A stretch of 64,000 bases of DNA from Lepiota brunneoincarnata (GCA_023014365.1 JAEBUN010000025.1:1-64000), one strand, 5' to 3'. Shown: positions 22,201 through 35,050, counted from the first letter of the stretch. Made by a program: numbers and translations. Notes: generated from the letters alone by a model not told the origin.

Positions 22201-22717
22201 ATTGAAGCATCACAAGCGTGTGGCTATTTTTATGATAGAGCAGAGTCAGAAGACGGGAGATGATGAGATTCGACGTCGCGCGGCGGAGTACCCCGAGATG
22301 GAGAGGAAACATTCCGAAATGAATGATATGCTTACGGGCGCTATGGGGATGGTTAACACCCTTGAGAAGCAGTTGAGCGCGCGGGACCGGGATGTTGAGG
22401 CGTTGAAGAGGGAGAAGGATGAGATGCAGAGAGAGGTGGACGGGTTGAAGCGGACAATGGGGGTCCCTATGCTAGAGACGGATGACCTGAAGCGGTCGGA
22501 TGAGGAGAGGATGGATACGAACACGAGGGTGGAGAAGGTGGATGGCGAGACACAGGTGTACCGATGCCTCTGGAGGAAGGATGGCAAAGCTCAATGCGGC
22601 GCTATGTTCTTGGATAAAGAGGTACGATCATACTCCGCCATCCCCGATACCTGGAATTGATCTGCGTACCGGTAGGATTTACAACGTCACTTGGAAACGG
22701 GTGGTCATTTACAGTAA
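19227..22717 (+). CDS. Chromodomain-coiled-coil-C2H2 zinc-finger protein
   Basis: Five exons (19227-19503, 19553-21540, 21590-21748, 21806-22621, 22676-22717) join in phase to give about 1,093 aa. Residues about 30-85 are a chromodomain (LWEVVEILDERPGYYKVRWAGF...WPPSWVP), a methyl-lysine histone reader with its aromatic cage residues. About 700 residues of acidic, Ser/Pro-rich, RGS-poor disorder follow, with basic patches such as RRPRKKRKI. Then comes a long coiled coil (from MNLLNRKSEEISRLE). The last splice completes a C2H2 finger (CLWRKDGKAQCGAMF / DLQRHLETGGH). Intron 3 (21749-21805) has a GC donor (CAG|GCATGA). The domain order suggests a nuclear chromatin-bound protein that could link a histone mark to DNA; the partner is unknown. 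Confidence 0.8.
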
Positions 22718-22810
22718 TAGGCTATCTTGTATAGTTTGCATTATTTGCTATCTTCAGCATTTCGTATACCGTTTTGGTTATAGGAGTCAAACACGGATGT
22801 TTTCACCAGC

Positions 22811-22891
22811 GTCCCTGTCGATTAGTGGTTAAATCATCTCGTTGTGGCGTAGCTGCTCCGAGAAGCCGGAAGTTCGAATCCTCCCTGGGAC
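22811..22891 (+). tRNA. tRNA-His (GTG) with 10-nt intron
   Basis: The cloverleaf can be drawn: acceptor GTCCCTG/CTGGGAC (one mismatch), D stem GATT/AATC, anticodon stem TCTCG/CGAGA, loop TTGTGG..C with GTG anticodon at 22844-22846, and a T-loop TTCGAAT. A 10-nt intron (about 22848-22857) sits one base 3' of the anticodon, the canonical nuclear position. No CCA is encoded and a T-run follows (the ACTTTTTTG downstream), as for a Pol III terminator. Confidence 0.85.
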
Positions 22892-23289
22892 ACTACTTTT
22901 TTGTACTTCTACACCCCAAACACAAGTATGGGTAAATGGCGAAAGCTACACATGAAATGGGGGGGTCCTTCATTTTGAGGATATTCTCGGGGTTGGATAT
23001 ACGTACAGTACTTCAGTTCTGACCTTTTTTCATGAACTGAAAGTATTATGCTTCAACATGCATGCCACAAGCATAACCCCTGTAATATACTGTGGTCCGC
23101 ACTTGCAGTGGGAGATGTTTTTCGTAGGCAGGGAAACCTCCTTCCTCCCCCGATGGCAGAATAAGCATATTTTGCATTGCCAGAAGATACGGGACATTAC
23201 AGATCTGCAATTTGAACATATGGCGAGTACATATCAAAACTCGGTAAGAGTGAAGCATCCAATAGTAACGCTGTTGCTCTGCAGCGAGT

Positions 23290-23794
23290 GTTAAAGATAA
23301 ACGTACTATGGGCAATATGAAATCACATACGTATGCAGAATATTCACAACACAAGGGACTGCCATTACAACCGGGATATCCGATCCCAATCCCACTTATC
23401 TCCGTACAGCTCAATCCACATCCCGCGTCAGGCGGGTTGACAGTGATTCCAGCTCCGGGGAATACAATGCTGAACGGCGATTGGTTGGCCTTGAGGGTGG
23501 GGCATATTTTCAACATAATAATTCGAGGAAACCTGGACGGCGGTGGCAACGTACGGGAGCGGCAGAATTGCAGCAGTACATCCTCCAATGGAGCTCATCA
23601 CGGCAACGAAATACCGAGAGAGAGCTTGGTGGAGGTTTGGTGCACTACAGCAAGTCATCTGAATTCAGATGATAAGAAGTTAATCAGCAACGTACCTGTT
23701 GTACCGTTGGCTCGGCGAGGGGGACATTGTAGTTCTGGGAGTTGGCGAAATCCGCCCATCGCACAAGGGCAATAACAATGGCGAGGGCGTACAT
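23290..23794 (-). pseudogene. Hydrophobin-like locus (class I pattern), possibly degenerate
   Basis: A minus-strand start at 23794 (MYALAIVIALVRWADFANSQ) gives a short hydrophobic leader. An intron-like GTACGT..TTCAG then leads to TCCSAPNLHQ, and after another interruption to GAGITVNPPDAGCGLSCTEI, SGIGIGYPGCNGSPLCCE. The last part matches the class I hydrophobin signature (C-P-I...G...C....CCE), in which eight cysteines form four disulphides in secreted, self-assembling surface proteins. The middle exon boundary does not keep phase and the final cysteine region is unclear, so this may be a pseudogene or a mis-spliced reading on my part. Confidence 0.45.
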
Positions 23795-23799
23795 GTCTC

Positions 23800-24750
23800 A
23801 AGACTTCAAGTCGCTCGGGCCACACAGACTGAGGGCCTGGACTGAAACGTTTTATAATGCACGGGAACAGTCACGAGCGGGAAGGGGGTTCGTGGATTGA
23901 GCGTAGATATTCGGGGCATTCTCCCATGTCACTGATGCAGTGCCGCTGCCGCACCCTTATCCCTCGCAAGTCGCGGGTCTCTCCATTGCAGTATGGGGTT
24001 AGGGCGAGGCACTTTTGACGAGACATACGCGGGATATCGTAACATGTGGGTCACCTGTGTCTACAGAGACATCGGTTTCATAACAAAATGTAGTGATTTT
24101 CATTATAATCGGGCAGGAATTAAGGGGACGGTGACAGGACAGAGGGATTGATCTCTTGCTAGTGGGGATGTGTGTTCCGGGGCTATACCTGTGTTCTGCT
24201 GGCTCTGTATACCAAGTACTAAATAAGAGGTGTTTCATCTTGAAAGGTATTGTCATTCAACAGATTTTTTGACGAAGGGCAGAAGCGAATGAAGCCAATG
24301 GGAAGTGATAAAGTGACAAGTGGTGGCTTCACAAAGAGATGACAACACAAGATCTAGTCGGCAATATTGCATTCATTTAACACGCTTCCAAAACACCCAC
24401 CCCTGAGTCCCTCAGGAAGTGCATTCAATTTTTCGTCCACTGGCAGACTCGGGTGAATACTGCTTGTATTGTCTCTCTCTTCTGCCGCCACAGCATTCCT
24501 GCTGCCTCGTTGACACTACGGTGTCCAAAGAGGGACCATTCTACCAAGGCACGATCAACTTGCCCCATTTGACGAGCGCAGCACTCTGATGTCCCCAAGC
24601 TAGTTTGTATGATAGTAACGGATGACGTGCCGAGGGTTTTATCCTCCTACCTGGGGCTTTCCTCCCAATGGTGACTCGTATATCTTTACTTCCACCTGGA
24701 CTCGTTTCATCTCGAAGATTGGCTGGGCTACTCAAACAGATCAATTTTCG
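23800..24750. other. Intergenic; no feature recognised
   Basis: Only short ORFs without known motifs occur here on either strand. I see no tRNA, clear repeat or long ORF. Confidence 0.5.
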
Positions 24751-24759
24751 TGATTCGTA

Positions 24760-25205
24760 GATATTACACTATTCTTCTTGTCGGATGGGAAGAGGTTGTC
24801 TATCGGGGTGCGGCCTTGCCTGCTCTGTATGGCAGGTGTAGGGCTTCTGGGTCGCCTCGACTTCGACTTGAAGGCGAACATTCTGAAGGTGTTGAATTCC
24901 AGTTCAAGCCCAATACAGACAGTCCGAACCGGTGTGATCAAACTCATAGCGATCCATTCCCTTTGATATAAACAGGTCGATGACCCTGTCAATCGTGAAC
25001 GACTGCAAGGGAACAATTGAAAGTCCGATCTTGGCGCTTGCAGTAAACCCAGCCTCCTACTTTCTCGAAATCACTAAGGGCCCAAAGGGAGGGCTTGTTG
25101 GAATCATGCTCAAGAGGACGGACTGCCAGTGGAACATGTTTTCTCCTTCCGTTACGGTGACTTTGGGGACGATACGATCCTTTCTGCGGGGTTCGGAAAT
25201 TTGCT
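24760..25205 (+). pseudogene. Unknown coding relic, copy 1 of a family present three times
   Basis: The plus frame reads SDGKRLSIGVRPCLLCMAG...VRTGVIKLIAIHSL, and after a stop TLSIVNDCKGTIESP...ASYFLEITKGPKGGLVG. The first half aligns base for base with 35285-35500 (PDEKREPLLVQHCLLRMEG...PQIGVIILVVIRFVG), sharing GGTGTGATCA and GACTGCAAGG-AACAAT. The second half resembles 36060-36120 (GSLLELREILPGGMMRVG). I do not know the family. Stops between the blocks suggest decay. Confidence 0.4.
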
Positions 25206-26109
25206 GAGGACAGTGCAGTATTGGTCACCAGTCCGCGCAACTAGGAGAGTAGTACCAGAACATGCAGGGGAGGGGCGGCCCATAGCGTGAAATACACCTC
25301 CAAACAATATGCTGTAGCAGAGACCTCCCGTCATCTGGAATGGGAGAATACCAGTTAGGCAATACAATTAACTTGTTTGCGATGACTTGCCCTCGTTTCA
25401 GAGGACGTATGATGGGGGGGAGGTGCTATCGGCGGGCCTTGGTTCGGTCAGGGTTGCTTCACCATTAAATGCCCTCGGCCCCCAATAAATATACACAACA
25501 GTCTCGCTAGCAGTGTGACTCTCATCGCGCCGCTCCCTCGTATCCCTCCCTCGGCAGCCCACAACTATATTTTTCACCTTCAGGCTGTCCTCCCGAAATG
25601 ACACTGTTCTGTCCCTCTTGTGTTCACGCTGATGGATTCTCGTCTCTCCAGTTCTCATCCAACAAGGCTGACCTGGGTTTTTGTGCCTCAATCTCCGCTC
25701 ACCATCCTAATTTGGGTCTCAGCGTTGACTTAGCCCAAACCATGACTTTCGCTGCACTTAGCGATGTGACTAACCTAGTGTTTACGCTCACCCAATCGAA
25801 CAGAAAGCGAAAGTGAGCGAGGCAAGTGAAGATACACTACTTATACAATTCCTGTACCGCACAGCAATCTGTATGATTGACGTAATCATTGCAAAGACCG
25901 CTAATCGCAAGGCCTCCCGCCTGTGTTTAGAAGGTAATTCAAGACAGAAACCGAGAGTATACTCCCATATTTCCTTTTATCTCTTGCACTGATTGTGCAT
26001 ATAGCTGTCCAGCCGGTCCCAGTGATCACAACATTACTCCCCGACTCTTCGTCGAACCGATTGCGGGATTGCCTCGTCCAACTCGCCTTAGCGTCAAAAA
26101 TCATCGATC

Positions 26110-28185
26110 ATGGGGAAAAAGAGAAAGCTGTCCAATTCTTCCAGAGCGAAGAAGCTCAACATCCTAGGGCTTTCTTTCCAGAGTCGGTTCGAACGTACAG
26201 GGATGCTTAGGGACATCGATAAGGCGATCAAGAATCAGCAGCAAGCTGTATCGCTCATACCGGATGGACATGCCAGTAAGCCAGAGTGGCTCAATGCTCT
26301 TGGGACCTCCCTACAGACTCGGTTTGACCAATCAGAGTTGCTTAGCGATGTTGACGAGGCGATCAAGAATCTACGACAATCGGTGTCGCTCACTCCAAAT
26401 GGGCATCCTGATAAACCAAAGCGGCTCAACGACCTTGGGAGTTCCTTACAGAGCCGTTACGACCACACAAAATTGCTCAGTGACATTGAGGAGGCAGTCG
26501 AGAACCAACATCAGGCGGTATCGCTCACCCCAGATGGACACGCAGACAAAGCGGAGTGGCTCGATAACCTTGGGGTTTCCTTGCAGTTCCAGCTTGATCA
26601 TACAGGAGCGCTCGGCGACATTGAGGAGGCAATCAAGAAACACCAGCAGGCTCTTTCCCTCATCCCTGACGGGGATCCCGACAAGCCATTCTCGCTTAAC
26701 AACCCCGGGGCCTCCTTCCAGCTTCGTTTCGAGCGTATGAGGATGCTCAGTGACCTCGAGGAGGCAATCAAGTATAAACTGCAAGCTGTATTGCTCACTC
26801 CAGATGAAGACCCTGACAGAGCGGCACGGCTCAGCCGCCTCGGGAATTCCCTTGAGGCTCGATTTCAGGCTAAGGGAATTCCTGCTGACATTGAGGAGGC
26901 AATCAAGAGCCAACAACAGGCCGTGTTGCTCACCCCTGATGAGGATGGTGACAAACCGAATTGGCTCAACAACCTCGGGAATTCTTTCTCGAGTCGGTTT
27001 GAGAAAATGGGATCACTCAGTGATCTCGAGGAGGCAATCAAGTGCAGTCAGCAGGCCGTGTTACTCACCCCAGATGGACATCACGACAAACCAACGTGGC
27101 TCAGCAATCTTGGGATTTCCCTGCGGACCCGGGCTGAGCACACAGGAATGTTTATCGACATTGAGGAGGCAATCGACAATCAACGGCAGGCCGTATCGCT
27201 CACCCCAGATGGGCACGCTGATAAACCACTATTCCTCGACAACCTTGCAGTTTCCTTACAGCATCGATTTCTGCGTACAGGCATGCTCAGTGACATCGAG
27301 GAGGCGATCAAGGACCAACAGACTGCTTTGTTGCTCACTTCAAATGAGCACGCTGATAAGCCAAGGTGGCTCAATAATCATGGTATATCCTTCCAGCACC
27401 GTTTTGAGCATACAGGGATGCCCAGTGACCTTGAAGAGGCGATTAAAGCTAAAGAGGAGGCAGTTTTGCTCACGCTAGATGAAGATCCCGACAAGCCAGC
27501 GCGACTCAGCAAGCTTGGGAACTCACTTGAGAGTCGCTTCCAGTTCATGGGTATGCTTAGTGATATTGAGGCGGCAATCAAGAATCATGAGCGAGCCGGT
27601 TCGCTTACTCCAGATGGACATCCAGACAGGTCGAAGTGGTTGAACAACCTCAGGAATTCTTTTGCAAGTCGGTTTGGGCGTACGCGAGCACTCGATGATC
27701 TAGAGGAGGCGATCAAGAATAATCGGCAGGCCGTGTTGCTCACCCCAGATGGGCTTGTCTACAAGTCAACATGGCTCAAAAACCTCGGAATCTCCCTCGA
27801 GAGTCGATTTCAACGTACGGGAAAACCTAGCGACCTCGACGAGGCAATTTCTATCCAACAGCAGGCAGTACTGCTTACCCCAGATGGACATTTTGAAAGG
27901 CCGGATCGACTCCACGATCTCGGGGCTTCTTACGAGACTCGGTTTGACCATACCAAGTTGCAGAGTGACTTGGAAGAGGCAATTTCACATTTTCGGTCAG
28001 CTGGAACCTCTAAAACTGGGTTCCCCTCACTTCGATCCATGGCGCCCCAACGGTGGGCTCGCCTTGCAGCCAATCATGACCCACCTTCTGCCCTGGACGC
28101 ATATCGTCGGGCCATTGATCTCATTCAACAAATTGCTTGGATCGGAGATCCTATTGTGAAGCTGCTACCAGTTCTCGGGGGGTAA
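26110..28185 (+). CDS. TPR-repeat region of a TPR-CHAT protein
   Basis: This 691-aa open frame is built of about thirteen 45-residue helical repeats, each containing variants of DIEEAIKNQQQAVSLTPDG, DKPEWLNNLG and SLQSRFDHTG. This is the usual N-terminal TPR array of fungal TPR-CHAT proteins. It ends with MAPQRWARLAANHDPPSALDAYRRAIDLIQQ, the conserved cap that precedes the CHAT half in this family. The frame stops soon after (PVLGG), near a possible GT donor. The start at 26110 is the first Met; the family often has more upstream repeats, so 5' exons may be missing. The repeats are diverged from one another, unlike those of the NLR at 38.8 kb. The CHAT protease part lies 6 kb downstream. Confidence 0.7.
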   Translation: MGKKRKLSNSSRAKKLNILGLSFQSRFERTGMLRDIDKAIKNQQQAVSLIPDGHASKPEWLNALGTSLQTRFDQSELLSDVDEAIKNLRQSVSLTPNGHPDKPKRLNDLGSSLQSRYDHTKLLSDIEEAVENQHQAVSLTPDGHADKAEWLDNLGVSLQFQLDHTGALGDIEEAIKKHQQALSLIPDGDPDKPFSLNNPGASFQLRFERMRMLSDLEEAIKYKLQAVLLTPDEDPDRAARLSRLGNSLEARFQAKGIPADIEEAIKSQQQAVLLTPDEDGDKPNWLNNLGNSFSSRFEKMGSLSDLEEAIKCSQQAVLLTPDGHHDKPTWLSNLGISLRTRAEHTGMFIDIEEAIDNQRQAVSLTPDGHADKPLFLDNLAVSLQHRFLRTGMLSDIEEAIKDQQTALLLTSNEHADKPRWLNNHGISFQHRFEHTGMPSDLEEAIKAKEEAVLLTLDEDPDKPARLSKLGNSLESRFQFMGMLSDIEAAIKNHERAGSLTPDGHPDRSKWLNNLRNSFASRFGRTRALDDLEEAIKNNRQAVLLTPDGLVYKSTWLKNLGISLESRFQRTGKPSDLDEAISIQQQAVLLTPDGHFERPDRLHDLGASYETRFDHTKLQSDLEEAISHFRSAGTSKTGFPSLRSMAPQRWARLAANHDPPSALDAYRRAIDLIQQIAWIGDPIVKLLPVLGG

Positions 28186-28269
28186 AGGACGTCTATTTCG
28201 CATACCTACGAGGCACGTATTTTATAGAGTCTACGTGTCCGTGTTTCTACAAGAATTGGGAGTAAAAGG

Positions 28270-28956
28270 GTGATAGGGTATGTAAAAAGAGAGATAGAGA
28301 GAGTAATGAGCGAGTTTGGTGATCTTCCAAGGGAGGCTGTTGCATTCGCCCTCGACGCTGGCAATCCCGATCTTGCCCTAGAGTGGCTCGAACAAGGACG
28401 CTCAGTTGTCTGGAACCAACTACTCAACCTCCGCACTTCCATTGTTGAGCTCCAACAGGTACATCTAGATATCTGCGCAGAATTCACGCGGGTTTCAGAT
28501 GAACTTCGGAGTGCAGCCACGAGAGAGCAGCCGATGAAGCCGCCTACCAATATCAATATGTCTCTGGAAGAAGAAACTCAGCGCCATCATCGTCTTGCGG
28601 AGAGGTGGGATTCTCTTCTACAAAGTATCCGCTCGCTTCCAGACTTTGGGGGTTTCCTTCTTCCGAAAAAAATCTCTATTCTGAAGGCGGCCGCGGGCTC
28701 GGGTCCTATAGTTGTCATCAACGTCCATCAACGCCGCTGCGATGCCTTGGTACTTGAACCAGGGAAAGTCAGCCTGCGCCATATCCCTTTGGCCCAGCTT
28801 CGTTATGAAGATGTGGAGAAGATGCAGGAATCATCGAGACAACATCTCGCAAACCCTCGATTTGCTCGAAGGAGGACCGCCCGTAGCATGGGAGAGCTTC
28901 GGATGGTTGGACCAGATGTGCTACTGGACGGAGTGCTTTCAGCCCCCATCCCATGA
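28270..28956 (+). CDS. Linker region of the TPR-CHAT protein
   Basis: The frame continues the same protein: LPREAVAFALDAGNPDLALEWLEQGRSVVWNQLLNLRTS, then VSDELRSAA, a helical segment and PIVVINVHQRRCDALVLEPG...VSLRHIPLAQLRYEDVEKM. In TPR-CHAT proteins this block links the TPRs to the caspase-fold domain. After about 28,860 the resemblance fades. The expected next block (...VVKPVLDALGF, then RIWWCPTGPL) is not here but at 34.2 kb. It is therefore probably one exon of a gene interrupted by about 5.3 kb. Confidence 0.6.
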   Translation: MIGYVKREIERVMSEFGDLPREAVAFALDAGNPDLALEWLEQGRSVVWNQLLNLRTSIVELQQVHLDICAEFTRVSDELRSAATREQPMKPPTNINMSLEEETQRHHRLAERWDSLLQSIRSLPDFGGFLLPKKISILKAAAGSGPIVVINVHQRRCDALVLEPGKVSLRHIPLAQLRYEDVEKMQESSRQHLANPRFARRRTARSMGELRMVGPDVLLDGVLSAPIP

Positions 28957-31900
28957 AGCTTTACAACCCCGGCGATGTGGCACTCTTGATGACATCCTGC
29001 CGGGAGATAGATTCCAGGAATCGAGAACCTCCACGACGTTGAGTAAGGCGGAGGATCCCGACATCCACGGCAAGATAATCGAAAACCGGCTTGAGGCTCG
29101 AGGGTAAGAGACAGACCCGTGGAGGGTATTTGGCGGACTAGACAGCCGTTTGGGAAACTGGATTGACATGATGGGAATGGCTGGTGAGAAGAGGAGTCAT
29201 GGGGAGCTTAGGGATGTGCGGGGAAGGAGGACAAATCGTCTGAGGTCTTCCAGATTTATTGGGCATAGCTTGCTTTGCCCTCACGACCGATCCAAAGACA
29301 GAAAGCCCAACACGAGGCTGTCAAAACCGCGCGAGTCACAAACCCAAATTGAAAATGTAGTACTCAGGACAAGACCAGGACGGTAAGATCACTTGATTTC
29401 GGTCACAACTCCTCCGCCGAGCCGTCGTCACAGGGTCTGTGCCGTTCTCCGCATCCTGTATTCCTCGAATGCGAGCGCGCAAGGGAACCGCCTACTCCGA
29501 TGAAGTCGCAAGGTTGCGATTCATCACAGGAGCCACATTAGTAAATGCCAGTCCATCACGTTAGATGCTAAACAATATCAGTGTTTAGTTAGGACCATTG
29601 CAGCGGTCCACAGGGCGCTAACCATCAACACAAAATCCATCGGTCCAGCGGCACTTCTGACTCGAACTTTTCTGTTTCGGGCCGAGGAAAATTGATTACA
29701 CGATAACATCTTGAAGCTCAGTCACACTGTTCCACACGCTTTGTGAAACTATTATTTGCGCTTCTTTAATTTATTGCCGACCCTTGTTGCGTTGTGTCAT
29801 GTTACGAAGGGCTGTGGCATGCTGCTGGCGGAGTCCGGTCCAAGACGGCAACAGGCAAGTTGGAATTCGGTCTACACATTGAGTGGGTCAGTTGGAGGGC
29901 CTGCTTTGGAGAAGACGGTGCCCAGGATTGGATTTCATCTGCAGGGCAAGCTCCGTAGCTTGTGACTTGTACTGTATTTGAGTTGCACCTGTGTGGGCGG
30001 GACACAGTCGATGATCCCGAGGTTCGTAAGGACTACCCCAAAATAGTACTCACTTCATTCAATTTCGAACTCAGAGATCTGCCTGTTTCTTTCGTCTCAG
30101 AAGGCTCCTTTGAGGGCACTCAAGGCCATAATTCGCATGAATGGTAGACCGTCAAAGATTTCAGAGGTGAGCCAACAATGCCCGGACAGCGGGCCCAGTC
30201 CATTAGCGTTCTTTCAACCGTGTCCACTCTGACTTCCTCTGTTCAGGTCGCACTCTGCCAACGTCTGACGCGTGTACCCACGCCATACGTCCTGCGCGAT
30301 TCATGATGAAATCCTCGGAAAATGACAGCAGCGTGCTCGTCAGCAGACGCCCCCAGCGATGGCCCGAACTTCTCGTTGTCTATTTTCCTGGCCAGTCCAT
30401 GGATCGATGGAGTCCTTGGAGCCTTACCCCTGCCCTGCTCCCACCCTCGACGGTTCGCTCGATTTTTGGTCCTTTTCCAACCCAAACCAAACGAGCCGGT
30501 TGTCGGTGGGTTCTATGTGGTATGTACGAGTTATACGTCGAGTTAAATCACTCCGCTTCCAACTAATGAATCACAACCTTATAGTTCAACACCATCCTTG
30601 ATGATCAACTCGACTTCCATTCCCTCACCCTCCTCCCCCCACCCAAAACCCAACCGGCTAGCTACTGGTGCGCTATATGTGGTATGTAGTAGCTACACGC
30701 CGAGTCAGGGCCCTCTATTGTCAACTGACAACTCCATAACCTAGCCCGAAGTCAGCCGCAACTCGAGGGACACAGAGAACTTTTCCGAACTCTCCTCTTG
30801 CCGCAGGCGACCTTCAAGCAAAGAAAATTTCCCCTCCACCTTGTTGAGATGGAGACAGGTGAGCCCGTCGTTATATTGAGCTTAAGTCCATGCCCCGCGT
30901 GCCGCGACTGATTGGTTCACCATGACACAGGTCGTACCAGCTGTTGGCAAGACATAATGAGGGCGTACTCTCGCCGGCGATGAGCCATGTCGCCCATCAT
31001 CATGTTCGCGACTTGTCATCCTGACCACCTTGCTGACGATGCCACCCAGGTGAGGGTCAAAATTGGTTTTAGCCTCGCGATTGTTAGAGCTGTTCCATAC
31101 CGCTGGGAAGGGAGACGCAGAGGGATTTGTTATGGGCGGATAACAGACTCATACGGTGCGCTGGTTTTATCTGGTTTCTACGCACCAACCCCCAATGTGA
31201 TGGACACCTATGAAGGTTTCCCAACACACCAGAGCGACCCTCGAGGACCACAAACTCAACCAGTGCAGTTCTTGGGGATGACCTGGGAACCCAAGATCTA
31301 TCGACTCACAAGTGTTGTGCGATGTCAGCGAGCCCTAAATGCGAGTGTTTGGAAGGTCCAGAGACCCTCATTTCTACACGGCACCAATCGACAGCATCGA
31401 GCAAGACGCGCTTTGGCCTGGCCAGCCATCAGGAGGGCCTTTACCTTACGCTGGGAGGAAGTGGGTGTGAAGAACGATCGATGCTTTAATCGTGAGCGGC
31501 CAGCGACTTCATGAGCTGCGTTGATTGTATTTTGTTCCTAGTGGCCACAGGGGAGGTCGCGTAGCTCATCATACACATCGCTGCCTGGGACGCTCTCGAA
31601 TCGACTGATTGATATGTCAGGCATGGTGCGGTGGGATGGTTCATATCTATTTGCCTGTGACGGATCCAGTATACATGATTTATTGTTTATTTATGGATTA
31701 TTGAGTTATCCAGTCAGGTTATTATTTTTGAATTATCATTTCTTGACCATTGCTTTATCGTCAGTCAACCTGGTCGTAGTCGGAAAATGCAATAGAGGCA
31801 TTGTTCTGGCTGGTCAGGGCAAGGAAAATTGCGGAAAGTGTTGAATGAAAACCGTCCATCGATGGTGGAGCGGCAGACAGGAAGATTTACATCGGGGCAC

Positions 31901-34213
31901 GGGGTGCATTCCGCCGCCCCGCAAAATTCGGCCGGAACTTTCGATTGGCCAAACGGAATGTGGCGACCGGGTGCTATCGGTTTGCGGGTTAAATTCTAGA
32001 TTTCAACCAAATTCGGACACAAATTACACAGGAAGCTTAGTAAGAGGCGGGGGATGATCGATCGGAACGACACTCCTCTGGGACATCATCACAATTCGTG
32101 CAGGACGTCCTGGACGAGTAAACCTCACAGGCGAGGCGGGGAGTAAAGAGAGCCAAACGAGTGAGGTTTAAAGTACCCAGATGGTGTCTTCTACGGCCCT
32201 CACCGTCCACGGACACAGCTGCCCCGTCGGTTGGACAAGTCGTGGCCTAGACTTCCTCCCAGGGAGCTTCTATAACGGGCAGACCTCTGTTCACATGCAC
32301 AAAGCCAAGTCCCCATTGAGGTAAGAAAGCCATTCCTTATCGGAATGCGAAATCGGTTTTATGTATTCTCTGCTCAAATTGAACTGGCAAGGTTCTGTCT
32401 ATCGAATTGTGATATTCTGCACAGATGGTCTGAAAGGCATGTCATATATTCGGAAATCAATGCAGTCGAAAACAGATAAAGGATGTTGAACAATTCTGCA
32501 AGGCGTGCGAAAAGGGGGGCGATTGAGTTCAAGATGCTACGGCATATGCAATTTTCCCCATCCCTCCCTAGTGGTCGTAATAATACTACCAGCGGACTAA
32601 TGAGCTGTGTGTAATGAAAGATGCTGGGAGGGGCACTCACGCCTCGATGAGCAAAGGTCACAACGATGTCAATGCTGTATATCATTGACTAACATTTACA
32701 AATGTGGGTCCGACAAAGCGCCATAGCCGTAACCCCACCGGGACAATGGTTCATTCGATCAACCGAGATATAAGTCATCGTCCATGGAGGGGAGCACAAC
32801 GATACATGGTGGATGGCATAGGAGGGCAAGGGAGCTAGAGCAGATATTTGAACACCGAAGAGTGCTCGGCGGAAGTGGCAACCGAAAAAGGAGTTTCGTA
32901 AGCGCCGTTTCCCTGCCCTGAGTGTTACACATCGTGTTTTGATTTGTAATTCGGGTGGTTCCACCATCGTGCTGGCCTTTCCTTTCTTTGGACGGATTGC
33001 GAGGACAAACACAAGCTTCCTGGGGCATATAAAAACCCCCAAGAAATTTTGGTAACCTCCTGGACAGCTCGTCTTCCTTCTCCCCTCTCTCTCTACTTCG
33101 CCTTCCTCTGCTCTTGCCTCATGGCACCCGTTGGGGTGTCGGTAGTTGATCGAGTCGTCGCGACTCTCCTACCGGCACCCCCACCACCTCTATGGTTATC
33201 TCGACGCGACGACCATAAGTCCATGGGGTAGGCCCTCTGCCCTACACCTACATCATCAGTGAGGTCTATACTCAATTCTCTCTCCTTCTTACTTAATGAG
33301 CTTCAGATGCAGGAAGTCGACAACATCAACAACCACAACATTACTGTTGATGCTTTTGGACTCCACAACCGGACCACCTGGGTCATGCTAGATGCTAATC
33401 TCTCTGCTCTCCACTCGCGCTTTCTCCCTCGCTGCTATTGCATCGCTATATCTATGGTCCATCCCTCGAGTGGATCCTCAAGCGAACCCAAGGGGTCTCT
33501 TTCCTGTCCCAGATGCGGTTATCTTTTTACTTGACCCTGTTCTCGGTGGTACCAGTCTACTTCTGGAGCGGATGATGATTGGATTCATGTGCAACGTGCT
33601 ACTCGCAAAGCTTGGACTTTACGCCATCCTGGACTGTGAAATGTTCTTGTGGTTGTCTGTTACCTGTGACGCCTCCCTTGCTGCTGCTGCTGCCATGTTC
33701 TTTGCTTCTTGTACTGAACCAGTGTAGGTCAAATGTACAGTGAGTGTTTTGTTCCAAAGGCTCTATCCAACCCTTTCACAAGCAGGTAGGTGACAAAGGT
33801 AAGCATTTTCCTGTTGATCGAAGCAAGGAGCTCCTCCAACGGTTTGAAAAAAAAAAAGATGTAGGTTCAAACAACAAGGTACGTTTTCTTTTCCCAAGCA
33901 AGGGTCTGGTCCAACCCTCGTGCTCCCTTGCCGTGGGGCTTGGGCTTAAGACCTTTTCCGCAAGGAAGAGGTCAACCAAATGCACGTTAAATTTGGACCC
34001 TTCTACTTTTGTGTTCCATGTGATTTCGGTGAGCTCCTATTTCCTCATTTTCATGCCACCTTTTGCTAATTTCTTTTATTCATGACGACTCCACTGGAAT
34101 ACAGCCACATCATGTCTGCCATGCTACCATCGCTGCTTTTGGGTGTGGGATTCAAAGGTATATTCCTGACCTCTGAAATATGTCACATGAGCTAATTTGC
34201 TTCATGTTTTTAG
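28957..34213 (+). other. About 5.3 kb separating the two halves of the TPR-CHAT gene
   Basis: I find no long ORF, LTR or transposase. One four-exon candidate (30322-30983) is listed separately. A 175-codon ORF (30987-31514, ending in a basic stretch) has no known motif. The segment 33049-34210 holds short GT..AG-bounded pieces that look like small exons, the last acceptor (TTTTTAG, 34212-34213) leading straight into the CHAT exon. It could be inserted DNA, or another gene fused to the CHAT remnant. Confidence 0.4.
30322..30983 (+). CDS. Four-exon unknown protein (candidate)
   Basis: Exons ending 30519, and 30585-30681, 30745-30858 and 30931-30983, are bounded by GT..AG introns (65, 63 and 72 nt) and keep phase through all junctions, giving ...PKPNEPVVGGFYV-FNTILDDQLDFHSL...ASYWCAIC-ARSQPQLEGHRELFRTLLLP...KFPLHLVEMETG. 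Introns 1 and 2 begin with related sequences (GTGGTATGTA..AG..TACACG/TACGTCGAGT), as if the exon-intron unit was duplicated. I recognise no domain. The start is arbitrary. Confidence 0.35.

Positions 34214-35050
<837 letters not shown>

Noticed and set aside
28957..34213. A DNA transposon with terminal inverted repeats as the cause of the CHAT split
   Set aside because: I could not find matching inverted ends, a target duplication or a transposase; the origin of the segment is left open.
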